Notes under the pieces: model-generated
The model's input: only the letters and a program-made list of their open reading frames with translations
What the model was told of the DNA's origin: nothing
The model's database searches: none
Part shown: in pieces, positions 7,689 through 17,600 of the stretch
Layout of the letters: the number at the start of each line of letters is the position of its first letter
Position numbering within the stretch: the stretch's first letter is position 1
Assembly: GCF_000332495.1 (NCBI RefSeq)
Contig: NZ_AOGW02000023.1
Span: 165,835-229,834 of the forward strand
Source of the DNA: Leptospira terpstrae serovar Hualin str. LT 11-33 = ATCC 700639
GTDB taxonomy: Bacteria; Spirochaetota; Leptospiria; Leptospirales; Leptospiraceae
Reading direction: 5' to 3'
DNA: 64,000 nt
Position numbers and translations under genes: made by a program

Positions 7689-9007
7689 TACCTCCTTGGT
7701 AATGTTAAGGAGAGTTTTTTCTCCAATCGTTCATCTGGATCCTGTGCGTTGTTTAACACAATGGAACCTGGTAAATATCCTTCGTTTAGCTCTTGTTCGG
7801 TGAGAGATTGTGTCTCTAATACCACAGAGATACTTTTAATTTCGCCTGATCCTAATTTGAATTGGTTGTTTACTTCGCCAGAACGAATCAGAATCTCTTT
7901 TCCATGCCTTGTATCAAAAGCAGAAAGATGAAATTCTTTTTCAACCGGTGCTATGTTTTGAATGCGTAGAGCCACAAAAGCTCTGATTTTATTTTCAGGA
8001 ATGAGAATCGGAGGCATGGATTTATTGGAAGCGGCAATCATCGACATAGGGCTACGTGTGATGAGTTGGACGATTGCTCCTGAAATGACCACTGTCAAAA
8101 GAATTGCATAGATCACAGTCCTTGGACGAATCCATTTGATTTTGGCTCCGGTTTCAATCTGTTTGAGTGAGAAGTATCCAATCAGTGTTTTTTTATTTTC
8201 TTTTGCCATGATGGATGTGCATGCATCTACACACTTCCCGCAGGCAACGCAGCCTACTTGTAGCCCATCGCGAATATCGATTCCCGTGGGACAAACCACC
8301 ACACACATATTACAAGAGATACAATCCCCAATTTTGGTTTTTCCATCTCTACGAGGTTCCCCACGTTTGAAATCATAAGTCACATTCCAAGAGTGTTCAT
8401 CCATGAGGAGAGTTTGGAATCTTGCATAGGGGCAAGCATAACGACAGAACTGCTCTCGGATAAATCCGATGTCAATAAACATAGCCGCTGTAAAGAATAA
8501 TGTAAAATAAAAGTAAGTTTGTGAAAATGCAGCAAAACTTAAATAGTCGGCTAACATTTCATAAGGACTGACAAAGTAAGCAATCCAATGGAAAGAAGCA
8601 ATAAAGGACACAACGATCCAAAGAAAATAAACACTAAGTTTTCCGTGAAAAGACGCATCCTTCTTTCCATATTTTGAATCCAAAACAAACCGACCAATTC
8701 TATCGAATAGATCGGTATAAATTGTTTGAGGACACCCCCATCCGCACCAAACACGGCCAATGACGGAGGTGAAAAAGAAAAGAGAGAGACCCATTGTCAG
8801 AAGGAAAAACCATAAGATGAGTCCTTCTTGTGGGATAAAAAGACCACCAAACAGGTGAAACATCCTGTGAGGGATGTCCAGTCGAATGAGTGGGCTACCT
8901 TCCGGTAACACCACCCAAGGAGCTCCTAAAAATAATCCTACGAGAAAACTCATAACGAAGTTTCTCCGTGTTCTTACTTTACCTGTTTGTGGTCTTGAAA
9001 TGATCAT
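7688..9007 (-). CDS. ccoG: cbb3 oxidase accessory Fe-S protein CcoG (FixG)
   Basis: A membrane protein of 439 residues. Several helices (about 15-35, 60-85, 125-150, 160-180, 295-317) surround WCGWGCPQT (87-95) and CRYACPYARFQ (188-198). Two 4Fe-4S ferredoxin motifs lie at Cys229/232/235/239 and Cys253/256/259/263. The C-terminal third is an Ig-like periplasmic domain. CcoG is thought to reduce Cu(II) for cbb3 assembly. It sits 2 bases from ccoP upstream, matching the usual ccoNOQP-ccoGHIS order. Confidence 0.92.
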   Translation of the reverse strand: MIISRPQTGKVRTRRNFVMSFLVGLFLGAPWVVLPEGSPLIRLDIPHRMFHLFGGLFIPQEGLILWFFLLTMGLSLFFFTSVIGRVWCGWGCPQTIYTDLFDRIGRFVLDSKYGKKDASFHGKLSVYFLWIVVSFIASFHWIAYFVSPYEMLADYLSFAAFSQTYFYFTLFFTAAMFIDIGFIREQFCRYACPYARFQTLLMDEHSWNVTYDFKRGEPRRDGKTKIGDCISCNMCVVVCPTGIDIRDGLQVGCVACGKCVDACTSIMAKENKKTLIGYFSLKQIETGAKIKWIRPRTVIYAILLTVVISGAIVQLITRSPMSMIAASNKSMPPILIPENKIRAFVALRIQNIAPVEKEFHLSAFDTRHGKEILIRSGEVNNQFKLGSGEIKSISVVLETQSLTEQELNEGYLPGSIVLNNAQDPDERLEKKLSLTLPRR

Positions 9008-9009
9008 CT

Positions 9010-9540
9010 TTATTTAGCCTTTACCAAACTACTATTTTTAGTGGCAATCCATGCCATTACAGCATAGACTTTTTCAGCACCTAAACCTTCCCAAGCAGGC
9101 ATTCCCCCTCGGTTGAGTTTTTGTCTTTCAGGTCCAATTCCTTTCATGATGTTGTTAAACACTTCTTTATCAGTGTTTCCATGAATCCAATCTTTATCAA
9201 CAAGACTCGGTCCTACAGCACCTTCTGCAGTGGGGCCGTGGCAAGCGGAACAAATTTGTTTGTATGTTCCTTCGCCTTCTTTGATTGCAACTGCATCGTC
9301 ACGGTAAGGGTTGGATCCATCTTCTGCGTTCACAACAACTGCTTGTTTGGCTGGAAATTGAGCTTCATGTTCTGCAACTTCTTTCTCAAATGCAACTTCT
9401 TGTGGCCATTCAGAATACCAGTGAAAGTATACAACATAACCTATGGAAACGATGATACTGATGAGCCACACCAATTTCCACCAAGTGGGCATGGGGTTAT
9501 CGGCTTGGAAGATTCCGTCTACTTCTTTTGGTTCTTTCAT
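9010..9540 (-). CDS. ccoP: cbb3 oxidase cytochrome c subunit CcoP, single-haem form
   Basis: A protein of 176 residues with one N-terminal membrane helix (LVWLISIIVSIGYVVYFHW, about 23-41) and one c-type haem site, CSACH at 97-101, with Met147 in GGMPAW as the likely second ligand. Classical CcoP has two CxxCH motifs and about 300 residues; this one has a single haem domain and no remnant of a second. It still carries the CcoP-like N-terminus (VDGIFQADNPMPTWW). It passes electrons from soluble cytochromes to CcoO/CcoN. An alternative is an unrelated monohaem cytochrome in the CcoP slot, but the N-terminal motif argues against that. Confidence 0.82.
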   Translation of the reverse strand: MKEPKEVDGIFQADNPMPTWWKLVWLISIIVSIGYVVYFHWYSEWPQEVAFEKEVAEHEAQFPAKQAVVVNAEDGSNPYRDDAVAIKEGEGTYKQICSACHGPTAEGAVGPSLVDKDWIHGNTDKEVFNNIMKGIGPERQKLNRGGMPAWEGLGAEKVYAVMAWIATKNSSLVKAK

Positions 9541-9545
9541 TCGTA

Positions 9546-9695
9546 TTAATCCTCCTCAAGCATTCTATACTTGGGTTTCTCCATTTCGTCTTTCGTACGT
9601 TTTTTATAAACGTAGTAGGTGATGTAAGAGATTGCTATCACGAGTATCGGCAATCTCAAACTTTTATAAACGAGTAGAATGTCTGCATCGTTCAT
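9546..9695 (-). CDS. ccoQ: cbb3 oxidase small subunit CcoQ
   Basis: A 49-residue protein read from ATG 9695-9693 to TAA at 9548-9546, between ccoO and ccoP. It has one membrane helix (LPILVIAISYITYYVY), then KKRTKDEMEKPKYRMLEED. Size, topology, position and the charged C-terminal tail match CcoQ, which stabilises the CcoP-CcoNO interaction. Its tail resembles that of CcoS in the same locus (PKYRM), a feature of both families. The GAGGATTAA end overlaps a GGAGGATT ribosome-binding site for ccoP. Confidence 0.8.
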   Translation of the reverse strand: MNDADILLVYKSLRLPILVIAISYITYYVYKKRTKDEMEKPKYRMLEED

Positions 9696-9699
9696 GATA

Positions 9700-10395
9700 T
9701 TACTTCATACCTTTTTGCAACTCAGCAGAATCTCTTCCCAGTTTTTGCAAATAAGCAACGAGTGCTTGTCCTTCGGTTTTGTCCTTTAGAAGAGAAGGTG
9801 CATTCGCAAAGTCTTCTTCAGTGTAAGGAACTCCGATGGATTTAAGAGCTTTCATATTAGATACAACTTGTTCTACATCAACCTTATGTGATTCTTCAAA
9901 TAACCAAGGGTAAGCTGGCATAATGGAGTTAGGTACCCCACCTACAGTTCTTGGGTTGATCAAATGGTTTTTATGCCACTCATCAGAACGTAACATTTGA
10001 GATTCATGCGCTAAGTCCGGACCTGTACGTTTAGATCCCCAAAGAAAAGGGTGATCATAAACATACTCTCCACCTTTTGAATATCCAGTTCTGCCGTAAG
10101 CCTTGGTTGGGTCAAAACGATCCACTTCCCATTTAAAAGGTCGAACCATTTGAGTATGGCATCCGATACAACCTTCTCTTTGGTAAGTGTCACGGCCTGC
10201 AAGTTCCAATGCGGAATAAGGTTTTACAGTGGAAATTGGAGTTACCGTTTTAGTTAGAAAAAACGGTGGGATGAGTTCAAAAAGTCCACCAATTACAACA
10301 GCAATCGTTGTATAGAGAGTAAACTTAACACCCTTTGTGTCCCAATGATCTGCAATTTCTGAAAACCAATCTAAGAATTTGTTAAATCCAAACAT
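9700..10395 (-). CDS. ccoO: cbb3 oxidase monohaem cytochrome subunit CcoO
   Basis: A protein of 231 residues with an N-terminal membrane helix (about 26-48) and one haem c motif CIGCH (76-80) in EGCIGCHTQMVRP, the CcoO signature. HPFLWGSKRTGPDLAHES and IMPAYPWLF follow, the latter giving the axial Met. It accepts electrons from CcoP and donates them to the CcoN haem b. Its start abuts the ccoN stop and it is followed 4 bases later by ccoQ. Confidence 0.93.
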   Translation of the reverse strand: MFGFNKFLDWFSEIADHWDTKGVKFTLYTTIAVVIGGLFELIPPFFLTKTVTPISTVKPYSALELAGRDTYQREGCIGCHTQMVRPFKWEVDRFDPTKAYGRTGYSKGGEYVYDHPFLWGSKRTGPDLAHESQMLRSDEWHKNHLINPRTVGGVPNSIMPAYPWLFEESHKVDVEQVVSNMKALKSIGVPYTEEDFANAPSLLKDKTEGQALVAYLQKLGRDSAELQKGMK

Positions 10396-11825
10396 TATGA
10401 TTTCACTCCTATACGTAAGTCTTGTTCTACAAACCCACTATCTTTGTTTTGAATGGTTTTGATAAAGTTATACACCATTAGTATAATTCCTGTTAGATAG
10501 AGTGTTCCACCGATCGCACGGAAAAGTCTAAATGGTTTTAAGAACTCTACAATTTCTACCCAGTCTTTATATACGAGTTCACCGTTTTCTCCAACCGCTC
10601 TCCACATAGAACCTTCTGTAATTCCAGACACCCACATAGAAATAATGTAGAGTAGGATACCAAGTGTTCCGAGCCAGAAGTGTGCATTGGCAAGTTTTTC
10701 GCTATAGAGATTGGAATTCCAAAGTCTTGGCACAAGATAGTATAAAGCAGCGGCAGACATAAATCCCACCCAACCGAGTGTTCCGGAGTGAACGTGACCT
10801 ATGATCCAGTCAGTGTTATGTCCAAGTGCAGAAACCGCACGAATGGAAAGAAGTGGACCTTCAAATGTAGACATACCGTAAAAAGTGACTGCAGCTAACA
10901 TCATTTTGAGGGTAGCATCCACTTTGATTTTATCTTTTGCTTGGGTCAGTGTGAGGAATCCATTCAACATACCACCCCAAGAAGGCATCCATAACATGAT
11001 GGAGAATACCATCCCTGTTGTTTGTAACCATTCTGGAATTGGAGAATATAGTAAATGGTGAGGACCTGCCCAAATATAGATAAAGATTAACGACCAGAAA
11101 TGGATGATCGAAAGTCTATGAGAGTAAATGGGTTGTTTGATGTGTTTTGGGAGGTAATAATACATAAGTCCCAAAAAAGGAGTCGTAAGAACAAAGGCTA
11201 CTGCGTTGTGTCCATACCACCATTGGATGTTGGCATCAAACACACCTGCATATACCGAGTAGGACTTTAAGAATCCTGCTGGGATCACAATGTTGTTTAC
11301 GATAAAAAGAAGTGGAACTGTTACGAAGGAAGCGATGTAGAACCAAATTGCTACATACATTTGTTCTTCTTTTCGTTTGATTACCGTCATCAAATAGTTT
11401 GCAAAGAAGATTACATACCATACAACAATCAATAAGTCGATAGGCCATTCTAATTCGGCATATTCTTTTGATTGGCTGTATCCAAGAGGTAAGGTAATTG
11501 CTGCAATAACAATTGTTAGGTTATACAATGCAAGGTGTATTTTGGAAAGTGTGTCATTCCACATTCTGGTTCGGCACAGTCGTTGTACTGTATGGTACGC
11601 TGTGGCGAAGATAACGCTCAATGCAAATCCAAAAATGGCAGCATTGGTATGTAGAGGTCGTAACCTTCCGAAGCTCGTCCAAGGTAATTCAAAATTCAGC
11701 TGTGGATATACAAGCTGGAAGGCAATAATGACACCGAATGTCATTGATGCGACGCCCCAGACTAACGCTGAAATGATAAACCCTTTTACGATGAAATCGT
11801 CATATTGAGTTTTTTCCGTAGCCAA
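10395..11825 (-). CDS. ccoN: cbb3 oxidase catalytic subunit CcoN
   Basis: A protein of 476 residues with about twelve membrane helices, full length for CcoN. Visible ligands include His59 in RLRPLHTNAAIFGF (low-spin haem), WWYGHNAVAF (CuB His), the GPHHLLYSPIPEW His pair (CuB), and DWIIGHVHSGTLGW (high-spin and low-spin haem His). It reduces oxygen to water with proton pumping, with high oxygen affinity. First gene of the cco operon; a perfect palindrome with an FNR/FixK-like core lies about 105-134 bases upstream. Confidence 0.95.
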   Translation of the reverse strand: MATEKTQYDDFIVKGFIISALVWGVASMTFGVIIAFQLVYPQLNFELPWTSFGRLRPLHTNAAIFGFALSVIFATAYHTVQRLCRTRMWNDTLSKIHLALYNLTIVIAAITLPLGYSQSKEYAELEWPIDLLIVVWYVIFFANYLMTVIKRKEEQMYVAIWFYIASFVTVPLLFIVNNIVIPAGFLKSYSVYAGVFDANIQWWYGHNAVAFVLTTPFLGLMYYYLPKHIKQPIYSHRLSIIHFWSLIFIYIWAGPHHLLYSPIPEWLQTTGMVFSIMLWMPSWGGMLNGFLTLTQAKDKIKVDATLKMMLAAVTFYGMSTFEGPLLSIRAVSALGHNTDWIIGHVHSGTLGWVGFMSAAALYYLVPRLWNSNLYSEKLANAHFWLGTLGILLYIISMWVSGITEGSMWRAVGENGELVYKDWVEIVEFLKPFRLFRAIGGTLYLTGIILMVYNFIKTIQNKDSGFVEQDLRIGVKS

Positions 11826-11929
11826 TGTTTCTCTCCTTAATCTTTATCAGTTCCATTTGTATAGAGAACTAATTCCTTTGTATATAAAAGGACGAAGAAA
11901 GGAAAGAAAAACAGATTGGTGTTCTACGG

Positions 11930-11959
11930 CTGACCCCTTGATATTTGTCAAGGGGTCAG
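11930..11959. promoter_or_regulatory. Perfect 12-bp inverted repeat with FNR/FixK-like box upstream of ccoN
   Basis: CTGACCCCTTGA and TCAAGGGGTCAG form a perfect dyad around a 6-base centre. The inner part TTGATATTTGTCAA (11938-11951) differs from the Crp/Fnr-family consensus TTGAT-N4-ATCAA at one base. It is about 120 bases upstream of the ccoN start, where such boxes control cbb3 operons. It also lies about 60 bases after the stop of the gene at 12019, so its stem could act as a terminator, but no T run follows on the minus strand. Confidence 0.5.
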
Positions 11960-12018
11960 TTGAGACTTAGAATAAGTCTAATAAGTGAAGGTGCTGAGGA
12001 CTTACTTTCTAACAGCAG

Positions 12019-12990
12019 TTAGAAAGTATATTCATATCCTAATTGAGTACGGTGTTCGATACCTCGATCTCCTGCAATTGCAGTAGGGTGGTATCCCACA
12101 CGCTCCACTGAAGAATGCATAAAGAATTTTTCTTTCCGTGTATCATCCACACTAAGTCCAGAACCTGTTGGGTGAAAGTAGTAAGCATCAAAGATATTCC
12201 AGAAATACACAAGAAGAGTTGCCACACCGATGTATTGCATTTCTTGGTAATGGCGTTCCACAGACTCTCTTTGTCCTTTGAAAGGACCAAGTTGGCTTGC
12301 CACCACTGCTTCTGCAGGAGACACAGTCGCTGTACCTTGTGGGGTAAAAGCGGCACGGATCAAACCGTTTGTTGTATAAGGATTTTCTAAATTGTTGTAA
12401 TCGCGTTTCGCATTCAAATACATTCGATGTTTATCGTATGTGAAAAATAAACCGACAGCAATGATCGATGGATAAACAAAGGCTTGTACCTTTCTACCTT
12501 GTTTCCACTGGCCCCAACCTGGGAGGACTGCAGATCGCCAAGCGGCACCTGTTTTTGTTAGGTTTTTGCGGTCGGCTTCTGCGAGTTTGGCGTCTTCTTC
12601 TTGTTTGCGTTTGGCTTCGGCCTCAGCAGTTGCATTTTTTGCAGCTAATTCTTTTTCTAATTTAGCTGCATCTTCTTGCTCTTTTTTGAGTCGTGCTGCG
12701 TCTTCTTTTTCTTTTTTAAGCCTTTCTTTTTCTTCTTCTGCTTTTCTGAGTTTGTCTTCCTCTGCTGCAGTTAGGTGGTCTTTGTATACCACTTTAAGGA
12801 TGTCGGTTTTGTTGAGAACAACAGTAGTCCCGTCTTCTTTTCGAATTTTTAGCTTATATTGGTCTTGTTCGATTACCTTACCTTGGAGAGTTCCCCCTTT
12901 TTTGAGAAGGATGTTCTCAGCGGATAGGTTACTTGCGAGCACTACCAAAAGTGTTGCGAATTTAATGAATTGTGTAATAGTCAGTTTCAA
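12019..12990 (-). CDS. Envelope protein: N-terminal beta domain, coiled coil, DUF5683-like membrane domain
   Basis: About 323 residues from a TTG at 12990, which begins a clean signal peptide (TQFIKFATLLVVLASNLSA); a TTG at 13023 would add 11 residues. After the signal comes ENILLKKGGTLQGKVIEQDQYKLKI, a small beta domain seen in several leptospiral surface proteins. Residues about 75-145 are a Lys/Glu/Ala coiled coil. The C-terminal part has WRSAVLPGWGQWKQGRKVQAFVYPS, the hallmark of DUF5683-like membrane proteins, with two or more membrane helices. Function is unknown. The start overlaps the ribosome-binding region of a possible small gene on the other strand. Confidence 0.7.
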   Translation of the reverse strand: MKLTITQFIKFATLLVVLASNLSAENILLKKGGTLQGKVIEQDQYKLKIRKEDGTTVVLNKTDILKVVYKDHLTAAEEDKLRKAEEEKERLKKEKEDAARLKKEQEDAAKLEKELAAKNATAEAEAKRKQEEDAKLAEADRKNLTKTGAAWRSAVLPGWGQWKQGRKVQAFVYPSIIAVGLFFTYDKHRMYLNAKRDYNNLENPYTTNGLIRAAFTPQGTATVSPAEAVVASQLGPFKGQRESVERHYQEMQYIGVATLLVYFWNIFDAYYFHPTGSGLSVDDTRKEKFFMHSSVERVGYHPTAIAGDRGIEHRTQLGYEYTF

Positions 12991-13001
12991 GGGTATCTCA
13001 A

Positions 13002-13187
13002 GTGTTGGAATATTATATAACAATCTCTATAGTGCTACTAGCTACGTTTCAATTGATCTCTCCAATGATTTTTGCAATTTGGAAGTTAGGCAAGAATTTT
13101 TTTGCAAAAGAAGGTTTGAAAGTAAGCCCACATTTGGAAAGAAATTATCCCTGTTACGACAAGGTCTGTTCCAAATGTGGTTCGTAA
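13002..13187 (+). CDS. Possible small membrane protein with C-terminal Cys motif
   Basis: A 61-residue reading frame starting with GTG, with AAGGG 8 bases upstream. Residues about 3-27 are a membrane helix (YYITISIVLLATFQLISPMI), followed by a Lys-rich stretch and a C-terminus with three cysteines (PCYDKVCSKCG). This composition looks coding rather than random, and the frame does not sit antisense to another gene once the neighbour's start is set to 12990. I do not recognise it. It ends 12 bases before the convergent gltD stop. Confidence 0.4.
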   Translation: MLEYYITISIVLLATFQLISPMIFAIWKLGKNFFAKEGLKVSPHLERNYPCYDKVCSKCGS

Positions 13188-13198
13188 GATAAGAGGTT

Positions 13199-14641
13199 TT
13201 ATCCCTCTACTTCTTGCGTTAGGAAGTGGTGTACTTGGTCAGCACACTTCCTTCCTTCGGAAATGGCCCATACAATGAGGGATTGCCCCCGTCTTACGTC
13301 GCCGCAAGCGTACACTTTCGGTACAGAAGTTGCAAAAGATCCCGGTTTTGTTCCGAAATCTGCCTTTACATTCCCCCTACCATCAAGTTCTAGTCCTTCT
13401 TTTTGCAAATCTGCGAGTAAACCCTCTTTGACGGGATTCACAAATCCCATCGCTAAGAATACTAAATCCGCAGGCCATTCAAATTCAGTTCCAGGAACTG
13501 GATTGAATTTCCCGTTTTCTTCTTTTACTTCCGATCCGTAAATCGCAGTGACTTCGCCTTTTTCATTGGATTTAAAACCCATTGTAGAAACGGCCCATTT
13601 TCGACTGACACCTTCTTCATGTGAGGTGGAAGTTCGAAGCATTTTAGGGTAGAGTGGCCAAGGAGTGGAGGAATCTCTCTCTTTTGGCGGTTCTGGAAAA
13701 AGTTCAATTTGAGTAACTGATTTTGCACCATGCCTGTTGGATGTTCCCACACAATCAGAACCTGTATCTCCACCACCAATTACAATGACATGTTTGTCTT
13801 TTGCATCGATAATCTCGATTGCATCACCTGCTACATGTTTGTTGTTTTTGGACAAAAACTCCATAGCATAGTAAACACCCTTGCTCTTTCTACCTTCGAC
13901 AGGTAGGTCTCTTGGAACTTCCGATCCACAAGCGAGAACCACGGAATCAAAATCAGCTAATAATTGCTTGGCGGTAATGTCTACGCCAACGTTTACATTG
14001 GTTTTGAAAGTAACACCTTCTGCTTCCATTTGTTTCATTCGTCGGTCAATGTGACGTTTTTCCATTTTGAAGTCTGGAATTCCATAGCGGAGTAGGCCAC
14101 CTATACGATCATTTTTTTCAAAGATAGTTACGGTATGTCCTGCACGAGCTAACTGTTGTCCTGCAGCAAGACCTGCTGGTCCAGAACCAACTACAGCAAC
14201 TTTTTTACCCGACTTGGAAACAGAAGGTTGCGGGATGACCCATCCTTCTTCCCAAGCACGATCAATGATGGTTCTTTCAATCGACTTAATGGAAACAGGT
14301 GGTTCAATGATACCTAAAGTACAAGCGGACTCACAGGGAGCAGGGCAAAGCCTTCCTGTAAATTCAGGGAAGTTGTTAGTTTTGGAAAGATTTTCCCAAG
14401 CCTCTTTCCAGCGACCTCGATAAACAAAATCATTGAATTCGGGGATGAGGTTATCTACAGGGCAACCTGTATCACCATGACAAAAAGGAATCCCACAATC
14501 CATACAACGAGCGCCTTGGTCTTTGGCAACAGTCTCAGCGAAAGGTTTTTCGAACTCTTTATAGTTCTTAACTCTTTCCTTCGGTTCAATTTTCTGAAGG
14601 TATTCTTTTTTAAATTCTAAAAATCCTGTTGGTTTACCCAC
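13199..14641 (-). CDS. gltD: Glutamate synthase (NADPH) small subunit
   Basis: A protein of 480 residues. The N-terminal Fe-S domain has CMDCGIPFC (about 41-49) and a second set, CPAPCESAC, near residue 100. Next come an FAD Rossmann motif [12 protein letters not shown] (about 150) and an NADPH-binding [12 protein letters not shown] (about 290). A late [18 protein letters not shown] closes the FAD site. It feeds electrons from NADPH to GltB for glutamine-dependent glutamate synthesis. Its start overlaps the gltB stop by 8 bases. Confidence 0.95.
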   Translation of the reverse strand: MGKPTGFLEFKKEYLQKIEPKERVKNYKEFEKPFAETVAKDQGARCMDCGIPFCHGDTGCPVDNLIPEFNDFVYRGRWKEAWENLSKTNNFPEFTGRLCPAPCESACTLGIIEPPVSIKSIERTIIDRAWEEGWVIPQPSVSKSGKKVAVVGSGPAGLAAGQQLARAGHTVTIFEKNDRIGGLLRYGIPDFKMEKRHIDRRMKQMEAEGVTFKTNVNVGVDITAKQLLADFDSVVLACGSEVPRDLPVEGRKSKGVYYAMEFLSKNNKHVAGDAIEIIDAKDKHVIVIGGGDTGSDCVGTSNRHGAKSVTQIELFPEPPKERDSSTPWPLYPKMLRTSTSHEEGVSRKWAVSTMGFKSNEKGEVTAIYGSEVKEENGKFNPVPGTEFEWPADLVFLAMGFVNPVKEGLLADLQKEGLELDGRGNVKADFGTKPGSFATSVPKVYACGDVRRGQSLIVWAISEGRKCADQVHHFLTQEVEG

Positions 14642-17600
14642 GAGCTGTTACCCCCTCTTTGTTTTGTTTTCCCGATGCATTTTCTTCGGCCATTTTTTCT
14701 AGAGCTTTTTTATAATCTCTCGGAATCACTTTGATCATTTCTTTGACAACGATGTCCCATTTCGCGAGAACTTCTTCTGCTCGTTTGGAACCTGTGTATG
14801 TTTTATGATCTTCTACCATCTTTTTCACTTCGGCAATTTCGGATGCATCAGTTAACGGATCTAAGTCGACCATTTCTTTGTTGATGAGAGCTTCTTTGTT
14901 TGTCTTTGGATCCCAAAGGTAAGCAATCCCACCAGACATACCCGCAGCAAAGTTTCGTCCAATGTCTCCGAGGATGACGACTCGCCCACCGGTCATATAT
15001 TCACAACCATGGTCACCCGTTCCTTCGACAATGACATGGGCCCCTGAGTTACGAACACAGAATCTTTCCCCAGCAATTCCATTGACATAAGCATTTCCGC
15101 TGGTCGCTCCAATAAAACAAGTGTTACCGATCACGATATTTTCTTCTGCTTTATAAGGAGCTGTTTTTGGAGTTTGGAAGATGAGTTTTCCGCCACAAAG
15201 ACCTTTCCCAACATAGTCGTTTCCTTCCCCAACCAAACGAAGTGTCATCCCTTTGGTAACAAATGCACCAAACGATTGTCCTGCGGTTCCTGTGAATTCG
15301 ATATCGATCGTATCTTCAGAAAGACCATCCACTCCATATTTTTTTGTTACTTCGTGGCTGAGCATTGTTCCTACGGAACGATTTAGGTTCACAATGGATG
15401 TTTTGATTTTGACCGGTTGTTTGTGGTCAATCGCTGGAAGTGATTTACGAATCAGTTCGTTGTCGATTTGTTCATCCAAATGGTGGTTCTGCTCTTTCGT
15501 ACGGAAGAGTCCCGTAGGGAAGACAGGAGTTGGCCTATGGAGGACTTTTGTAAAATCTAGTCCGCGTGCCTTCCAATGGTGGTGAGGTCGTTTGAACTTA
15601 ATTTTTTCCACTTGGCCAATCATCTCTTCGAAAGTTCTAAATCCAAGTTTCGCCATGATCTCGCGCACTTCTTCTGCAACGAAAGTCATAAAGTTTACAA
15701 CATACTCTGGTTTGCCGGTAAATTTACTTCTTAAGAATTCATCTTGAGTCGCAACCCCCACAGGGCATGTATTCAAGTGGCATTTACGCATCATGATACA
15801 ACCTACGGATACTAGAGCAGAAGTAGAGAATCCAAATTCTTCAGCTCCAAGTAGGGCACCCACTACCACATCTTTTCCGGTAAGGAGTTTTCCATCGACA
15901 GCGAGATAGACCCGGTCACGAAGTCCATTGGCGACAAGAGTTTGGTGAGTTTCTGAAAGTCCGAGTTCCCAAGGAGTTCCTGCATGATGGATGGAAGAGA
16001 TAGGACTTGCTCCTGTTCCCCCTTCATGTCCAGCAATCAGGATATGATCCGCATGAGCTTTCGCAACACCTGCTGCAACAGTTCCTACACCCGATTCAGA
16101 AACTAATTTTACTGAAACTCTTGCTCTAGGATTTGAGTTTTTTAAATCGAAGATGAGCTGTTTTAAATCCTCAATCGAATAAATATCATGGTGAGGAGGA
16201 GGGGAGATCAGTGTCACACCAGGGGTAGAGTATCGGAGCCATCCAATGTATTTGTCTACTTTGTGCCCTGGAAGTTGTCCACCTTCTCCTGGTTTTGCGC
16301 CCTGTGCCATTTTGATTTGAATATCATCGGCATTGGTTAGGTATTCCATTGTCACACCAAATCTAGCTGATGCCACTTGTTTGATCGCCGAACGCATGCT
16401 ATCCCCATTCGGAAGAGTTTTGAACCTGACAGGATCTTCTCCACCTTCTCCCGTATTGGATTTTGCACCAATTCGGTTCATTGCGATTGCAAGAGTAGTA
16501 TGTGCTTCCCAAGAAATAGATCCATGGCTCATCGCTCCCGTTTGGAAACGTTTGAGAATGGACTTCACTGATTCCACTTCTTCAATCGGGATTGCTTTGG
16601 ATCCTTCAAAGTCGAGATGGAATAAACTTCTAAGAGTGATTGCCTTTTCGTTCTGGTTATCAATGAGGCTAGAAAACTCTTTAAAAGTTTTGTAGTCGTT
16701 ATCTTGTGTTGCTTTCTGGAGTTTATGTACAGTAATCGGAGTATAAAGATGGCTATCGCCATTTTTACGGTAATAATGAACACCACCTGGCTCCAAGTTA
16801 TTTGGGAAGAAGGTTGGATCATAAGCAGCTTTGTGGCGACGAACGGTTTCTTCTTCCAACATCTCCAGAGAAAGACCTTCAATTCTTGATTGGGTTCCCG
16901 CAAAGTAAGTGTTGACTAACTCAGAATCAAGACCAACCGCCTCAAAAATTTGGGCACCACAATACGATTGTAATGTGGAAATCCCCATTTTGGAGAACAC
17001 TTTGAAAAGTCCTTTTCCAATGGATTTTATGTATTTCTTTTTGGCATCTTTGTAATTAGGAACTTCTGGAAGTAATCCTTGTTGCGATAAATCGGCAATG
17101 GTTTCAAAAGCAAGGTATGGATTGATGGCGTTGGCACCATAACCGCATAACAAAGCAAAGTGCGCGACTTCTCTCGGTTCCCCAGATTCTAATACGATCC
17201 CAGCTTTTGTTCTGAGTCCCTCTCGGATCAAATAGTGATGAAGTCCTGCTACTGCAAGTAGGGAAGGAATTGCTGCCTTTTTTTCACCCACACCATGGTC
17301 AGTTAAGATGATGAGGTTCACCCCTTGTTCCCGAACTGCTTTTGCCGCATCGGCACAAACACGATCCAGTGAGTTTCTCATATCATGTTTTTTGGATGGA
17401 TCAAAAAGGATTTCAAAAGTTTTGGCCTTAAAATGCCCTTCACTGATTTGTTTGATCTTTTCAAAATCTTCGTTGGTGAGAATAGGATGTTCCAACTCCA
17501 AACGGTGGGCATGTTCCGGTTCTTCGGAGAGTAGGTTCCCTTCTGGCCCAATGTATGTGGTAAGTTCCATCACCAATTCTTCACGGATTGGATCGATAGG

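Noticed and set aside
12566..13192. Long plus-strand frame of about 208 codons, rich in Ser and Ala
   Set aside because: It is antisense to the Lys/Glu coiled coil of the gene at 12019-12990; the composition is what GAA/AAG-type codons give on the reverse strand. No ribosome-binding site or recognisable domain.
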